A stretch of 9,826 nucleotides of DNA, taken from the NCBI GenBank assembly GCA_021819025.1, contig JAKASN010000032.1, positions 1 to 9,826 of the forward strand. The letters are read 5' to 3'. A model generated the notes under the pieces. The model did not search any database and had not been told where the DNA came from. It saw only the letters and a program-made list of their open reading frames with translations. The first letter of the stretch is position 1. Every line of letters begins with the position of its first letter. This DNA is from Actinomycetes bacterium. Lineage in GTDB: Bacteria; Actinomycetota; Acidimicrobiia; Acidimicrobiales; Acidimicrobiaceae. The translations under genes and the position numbers were made by a program. Shown here piece by piece: positions 6,852 through 9,826 of this stretch.

Positions 6852-8426
6852 TCATTCGAGATGAGCTATGCCTTGAGTCGAATGAGTTGGTCGTGCCTTG
6901 AGTACGTCCTTGAGCGGCTTCCCGGAATGACTACGAGGAATTTCCTCCACCCACTCGATATAACGCGGCGCCTTGTAGGCGGCGACGTGCTCTCGGCACC
7001 ACGATACGAGCTCTGACCGAGATGGAGCATGACCAAGGCGCAGGACAATGCATGCTTTGACGGTTTCGCCCCAGACTGGATCCGGAATGCCGATGACGCA
7101 AACATCAGCAACAGAGGGATGCGCCGCCAAGACGTGCTCTACTTCGGCGGGGTACACATTTTCTCCACCCGTCTTGATAATGTATGTCTTCCTGTCAACC
7201 ATTTCCAGCGTCCCATCTGGATGGCGTACAAAAATGTCACCGGTATGAAGCCAGTCGCCGCGCAACGCCTTTCGAGTGGCTTCTTCGCGCCTCCAATACC
7301 CACTCATGACCGATGGGCCGCGCAACGTCAGTTCACCCGGGGAACCCACGGGGACCTCTTCATCAGAGTCATCGACAATACGGACTCTGAACGCTGGCAA
7401 CTCACGCCCATAGGTGGATGGACTACTGGCAATAGCGTTACGAGTCGCCGACGCAACAATGTTTCCCGACTCGGTTTGGCCGTAGATCCCGTAGAATTTC
7501 GCATGCAGGTCGTCCTCGACACGTGCACTTACCCACGGGGGCTCGAAGCCTGCCGCTCCGATGACGATGCGAAGCGAGTTGAGGTCGTATTGCTCGCGAC
7601 TTTCCAAAGTCAGCACTTGCTGCACCATGGGTGGCACCAGGAACGCGACACTGATACGATATTTCTCGATCATTTGCACTACTCCGGTGGCGCTGTACTT
7701 TGCCATGGGAATCACGGTGCCGCCGGCATGGAGTTGAGCGAATAGAGCACCGAGGCCACCAACATGAAAAAATGGCAACAAAGCAAGATAGCGATCCTCG
7801 GTGGATAGAGAAAACGCGATTGCCATGTTGAGACTATTGCCAATCCAGGAACGCTGCGTGGTCATGCAACCTTTAGGAGAACCGGTGGTGCCGCTGGTGT
7901 AAACCAAAATTGCCGTGGAGTCTTCACTCAATTCGCCAATGCCACCTAATGTTTTCGGTGCGGCCTCAGTCTCAGCCTGGACGACCTTGTACGACTGAAA
8001 CTGCCCTTCTGGGGTATCGCTATCTACGATGAGACCATTGGTGACCGAGCTAAGTCGAGCATAGGTTGCTTCGGCAAGGTGCTTGAATGCGGAACTGGTG
8101 ATCAATAAGGAGGCTTCAGCATCGTTGAGAATGAACTGGAGTTCATCTGCGGTCAAGCGGGTGTTGAGCGGGACGGCGATGCTTCCCATGTGCGCTACCG
8201 CCAACAGTAGCTCGATATATGCCGCATTGTTCTCCATCAGTATCCCGACGCGGTCGCCAGGGCGAATGCCCAAATACCCCAGGACAGCACGCGCCCGATT
8301 AATGCGCCGGAACAGTTCGCGATAGGTAATGGCAACGTCGCCGTCGAACATGGCTGTGTTGTTTGGGAAAAGTTGGTCGTTACGGATCAAGATGTCACGC
8401 AGTAAAAAGGCCGAACTATTGGACAC
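6852..8426 (-). CDS. Acyl-CoA synthetase / AMP-dependent CoA ligase (ligase 2)
   Basis: A 524-residue adenylate-forming CoA ligase. Motifs, numbered from the GTG start: VPLNTRLTADEL (85-96, identical in ligase 1), P-loop YTSGTTGSPKG (176-186), YGQTE (315-319), HTGD (394-397), VDRKTYIIKTGGENVYPAEV (410-429) and the catalytic-lysine motif HSGK ending at about 503. I place the start at GTG 8426-8424 because AAGGAGG lies 8 nt upstream. The open frame continues 21 codons further, to a TTG at 8489 without a ribosome site. The gene stands alone on the minus strand, far from the operon, but its upstream DNA carries a diverged copy of the operon promoter, so the two ligases may be co-regulated and differ in substrate. 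The stop TGA is at 6854-6852. The substrate is unknown. Confidence 0.92.
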   Translation of the reverse strand: MSNSSAFLLRDILIRNDQLFPNNTAMFDGDVAITYRELFRRINRARAVLGYLGIRPGDRVGILMENNAAYIELLLAVAHMGSIAVPLNTRLTADELQFILNDAEASLLITSSAFKHLAEATYARLSSVTNGLIVDSDTPEGQFQSYKVVQAETEAAPKTLGGIGELSEDSTAILVYTSGTTGSPKGCMTTQRSWIGNSLNMAIAFSLSTEDRYLALLPFFHVGGLGALFAQLHAGGTVIPMAKYSATGVVQMIEKYRISVAFLVPPMVQQVLTLESREQYDLNSLRIVIGAAGFEPPWVSARVEDDLHAKFYGIYGQTESGNIVASATRNAIASSPSTYGRELPAFRVRIVDDSDEEVPVGSPGELTLRGPSVMSGYWRREEATRKALRGDWLHTGDIFVRHPDGTLEMVDRKTYIIKTGGENVYPAEVEHVLAAHPSVADVCVIGIPDPVWGETVKACIVLRLGHAPSRSELVSWCREHVAAYKAPRYIEWVEEIPRSHSGKPLKDVLKARPTHSTQGIAHLE

Positions 8427-8689
8427 GATGAAATCCTCCTTGTATCGCCAGGGCGGCGAATCTCTGATATCGATGCCATGCTCCAGCAAACGTGCGAGAA
8501 CCTTTATTCAGTGCCATCTGAGACCCTCGAACACGCGAAGAATATATTCGCCGACAGCATGACTGCTCTCCTATCTCGGTGCGTCCCCGCTGGTGCTGCG
8601 CGCGCGCCTTGGCGTCACCGGAATAGACGTCCTCTCGCCATAGGCCAACGAGTAGCGAAAACCCTACCTCACCCCAAACTGTGCCCTCC
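8427..8689 (-). other. Leader of ligase 2 with short overlapping open frames
   Basis: No full gene is present. On the minus strand, an 18-codon frame (8560-8504) begins at an ATG with an AGGAGAG motif 7 nt upstream. It overlaps a 33-codon frame (8517-8416) that begins at an ATG with a GAGG motif 7 nt upstream, and this in turn ends just inside the start of ligase 2. The frame directly upstream of ligase 2 (residues such as LLEHGIDIRDSPPW) looks protein-like, so it may be the tail of a lost gene. Leader peptides or deletion debris are both possible. Confidence 0.4.
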
Positions 8690-8872
8690 GCATGAGATGA
8701 ACCTTCACGCAGTCGCGCCGCTCAACACTTTGGTCTCGAGTGGAGGCGTAATCGGGCGCCTCTGAACACGGCGCTAAATCCTCCAGAGACGAGCGTCGCA
8801 CGGCGAATTTCGTCCCTTCGCTCGGCAAATTCGGCGTGACCACACCGAGAATAGCCCCCCGCGTTTTACCAC
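8690..8872 (-). pseudogene. Decayed 5' fragment of a thiolase-like gene
   Basis: Reading leftward from a GTG at 8872-8870, this DNA aligns with the first codons of the intact thiolase-like gene (start 5587). GTGGTAAAACG matches ATGGTAAAACG, then ATTCTCGGTG and TTTGCCGAGCGAAGGGACGA are shared. Extra bases in the G-run and a missing base after the GGTG break the frame within the first dozen codons. Further in, SSLEDLA corresponds to VRLEELV at residues 22-28 of the intact protein. Similarity fades by about 8690, so only some 60 codons remain and no catalytic region is left. A 74-residue frame crossing it (8888-8664) is not a real gene. This is a remnant of a duplicated or paralogous operon now placed upstream of ligase 2. 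Confidence 0.75.
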
Positions 8873-9093
8873 CTACTCGGCCGCCCACGGTTCAATCGCC
8901 CCGAAAGTCCACCCCCTGGGGAAAATTGCCGAAACAGCGCTCCATCAAATCAAAGTGGGGAAATCGCCGCTATCCGCACCTCGAAGCGATTATATGAATA
9001 TAGATTCAATAACCGACTTGACATTCATAATATATGATTTGAGTACTATAGTTTGCGTACGGCTGGGTGTCAAGAATTGGAGTCGGCTTAGAT
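8755..9093. repeat. Diverged direct repeat, copy B (thiolase remnant plus promoter)
   Basis: This is the partner of the segment at 5470-5812, shifted by about 3,285 bp and in the same orientation. Exact shared blocks occur in both the former coding part and the regulatory part. Divergence is moderate (substitutions plus several small indels), so the duplication is not recent. Similarity stops shortly after gtcaaga(a/t)tgg, about 45 bp before the start of the plus-strand ligase gene. Confidence 0.85.
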
Positions 9094-9137
9094 TGCGCGG
9101 ATGCTCGAAGAGGATCACCGCGCACCGGGAGGCTACG
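8873..9137. promoter_or_regulatory. Intergenic regulatory region, copy B, between divergent genes
   Basis: This region lies between the minus-strand thiolase remnant/ligase 2 and the plus-strand ligase 3, so it could drive transcription both ways. It keeps the layout of copy A. On the minus strand there is a good -10-like TATAAT (8994-8989) without a clear -35. On the plus strand TTGACA (9018-9023) is a perfect -35 hexamer, but the nearest -10-like hexamers (TACTAT, TATAGT) are spaced 20 and 23 nt away, so neither promoter is certain. Confidence 0.5.
8995..9027. promoter_or_regulatory. Operator-like sites in copy B
   Basis: TGAATATAGATTCA (8995-9008) has perfect 5-bp inverted arms TGAAT/ATTCA around 4 bp. 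A second, weaker 14-mer CGACTTGACATTCA (9014-9027) starts 19 bp later. These are at the same positions and spacing as the two sites of copy A. Conserved spacing amid general divergence suggests a paired-dimer regulator site; which protein binds is inferred, not shown. Confidence 0.5.
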
Positions 9138-9826
9138 ATGCGATTACACGACGAAAAACTCATTGCTAAGTACAAGGGTTTGGGCCTTTGGGGCGAAGAA
9201 ACCTTGCTTGACACTTTTGATCGTTTCGTAGCCGATCACGCGGGCGGTATCGCCGTGGTCGATGCCCCGGATCGGGGCGAGCTGGTGGGCACCGACCCTC
9301 AACGACTATCTTGGTTTGAGCTCGGCCGCGCCGTCGATGGACTGGCTACTGCCTTGCAGCGGCGCGGAGTTAGGCCCGACGACGTGGTGATGGTGCAACT
9401 GCCCAATGTGTGGGAGCTGCCCGCGCTATTTCTTGCGGTGGCGCGCCTCGGTGGCGTGATCTCCCCGATGCCGATGCAGTGGCGAAACCGGGAAATACGC
9501 CATGTTGCAGAGCTCACTGGAGCCAACGTCTACATCGGAGCAGAGAACTTCAAAGGGATCGACCACCTCGCCTTCGCCGAGGAAGCGGCCACCGGAACCG
9601 ACTTGGCGGAGTTGGTCAGCCTCTCCGCGCTGTCTAAGTTGGCTCGAACCGAGCCCGACGTCTCCAAAGCAGCGACGGCGCGGATCAATGCAGACGACGC
9701 ATTTAGTCTCTGCTGGACTTCGGGCACCGAGCTCGAGCCAAAAGGGTGCCCCCTTACCCACAATAATTGGCGCTTCTTGGGCGGGATCCTCCTCAAGTTG
9801 CTGGCAATCCCCAACGGCGGTCGGTT
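9138..9826 (+). CDS. AMP-dependent acyl-CoA synthetase, N-terminal part (ligase 3, cut by edge)
   Basis: The first 229 residues of a third adenylate-forming enzyme, on the opposite strand to the other genes. The start ATG at 9138 has GGGAGG about 5 nt upstream. The N-terminal subdomain shows FELGRAVDGLATALQRRGV (60-78), VVMVQLPN (83-90) and LAVARLGGVISPMPMQWRNR (99-118). The P-loop reads WTSGTELEPKGCPLTHNNW (193-211): the usual SGTTGxPKG is replaced by SGTELEPKG, a variant seen in a subgroup of CaiC-like or cyclohexanecarboxylate-type ligases (subgroup from memory). It is clearly more distant from ligases 1 and 2 than they are from each other. The C-terminal hinge and catalytic lysine are outside the window. 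It may be controlled by the copy B regulatory region and act on a related substrate. Confidence 0.9.
   Translation, partial: MRLHDEKLIAKYKGLGLWGEETLLDTFDRFVADHAGGIAVVDAPDRGELVGTDPQRLSWFELGRAVDGLATALQRRGVRPDDVVMVQLPNVWELPALFLAVARLGGVISPMPMQWRNREIRHVAELTGANVYIGAENFKGIDHLAFAEEAATGTDLAELVSLSALSKLARTEPDVSKAATARINADDAFSLCWTSGTELEPKGCPLTHNNWRFLGGILLKLLAIPNGGR

Noticed and set aside
7029..7745. Plus-strand 238-codon open frame
   Set aside because: It lies wholly antisense to ligase 2, whose adenylation motifs are all intact; no ribosome site and no family resemblance.
8427..8489. Longer ligase 2 start at TTG 8489
   Set aside because: No ribosome site there, while AAGGAGG precedes the GTG at 8426 with ideal spacing, and the extra 21 residues precede the normal N-terminus of the family.
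8540..8549. gaatatattc palindrome as a third operator site
   Set aside because: The arms resemble the operator arms but the spacer is 2 bp and not 4 bp, and there is no second site 19 bp away.
8664..8888. 74-codon minus-strand frame as an intact small gene
   Set aside because: Its DNA aligns with the start of the thiolase-like gene but with indels that change frame, so it is a chance frame across a gene remnant.

Overview
The window is a bacterial acyl-CoA catabolism locus. Codon use and a GC content in the mid-to-high 50s (estimated by eye) fit a proteobacterium better than a high-GC actinomycete, but the species cannot be told from sequence alone. There are no tRNA, rRNA, CRISPR or intact insertion-sequence features.

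Left part (positions 1-5587, all minus strand, read right to left): a six-gene operon-like run. In transcription order it encodes a thiolase-like protein without the usual active-site residues, a second thiolase-fold protein of the SCP2/lipid-transfer type, a DUF35 zinc-ribbon/OB-fold protein, an acyl-CoA ligase, a TetR-family regulator, and the N-terminal 100 residues of an acyl-CoA dehydrogenase that runs off the left edge. Most junctions are tight: 11 bp between the two thiolase genes, 19 bp between DUF35 and ligase, and a 4-bp overlap between regulator and dehydrogenase. The exception is a 187-bp gap before the DUF35 gene, which holds a perfect 15-bp inverted repeat. The set (ligase activation, dehydrogenation, DUF35-partnered thiolase-fold enzymes) fits removal of a side chain or chain-shortening of a bulky carboxylic acid, such as a steroid, terpenoid or aryl-alkanoate. 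The substrate is not visible in the sequence.

Middle (5588-8426): an AT-rich promoter/operator region for the operon, then about 1 kb (5813-6851) with no gene I can support, then a second acyl-CoA ligase gene (minus strand, 6852-8426) that shares many motifs with the first.

Right part (8427-9826): the leader of the second ligase contains a decayed, frameshifted copy of the 5' end of the first thiolase-like gene, followed by a diverged copy of its promoter/operator region. The same regulatory module therefore occurs twice in direct orientation, about 3.28 kb apart. To the right, on the plus strand, begins a third and more distant adenylate-forming ligase that runs off the edge.

The most interesting points are the duplicated promoter plus thiolase remnant, the paired 14-bp operator-like sites with conserved 19-bp spacing in both copies, the two non-canonical thiolase-fold proteins coupled to DUF35, and the intercistronic hairpin.
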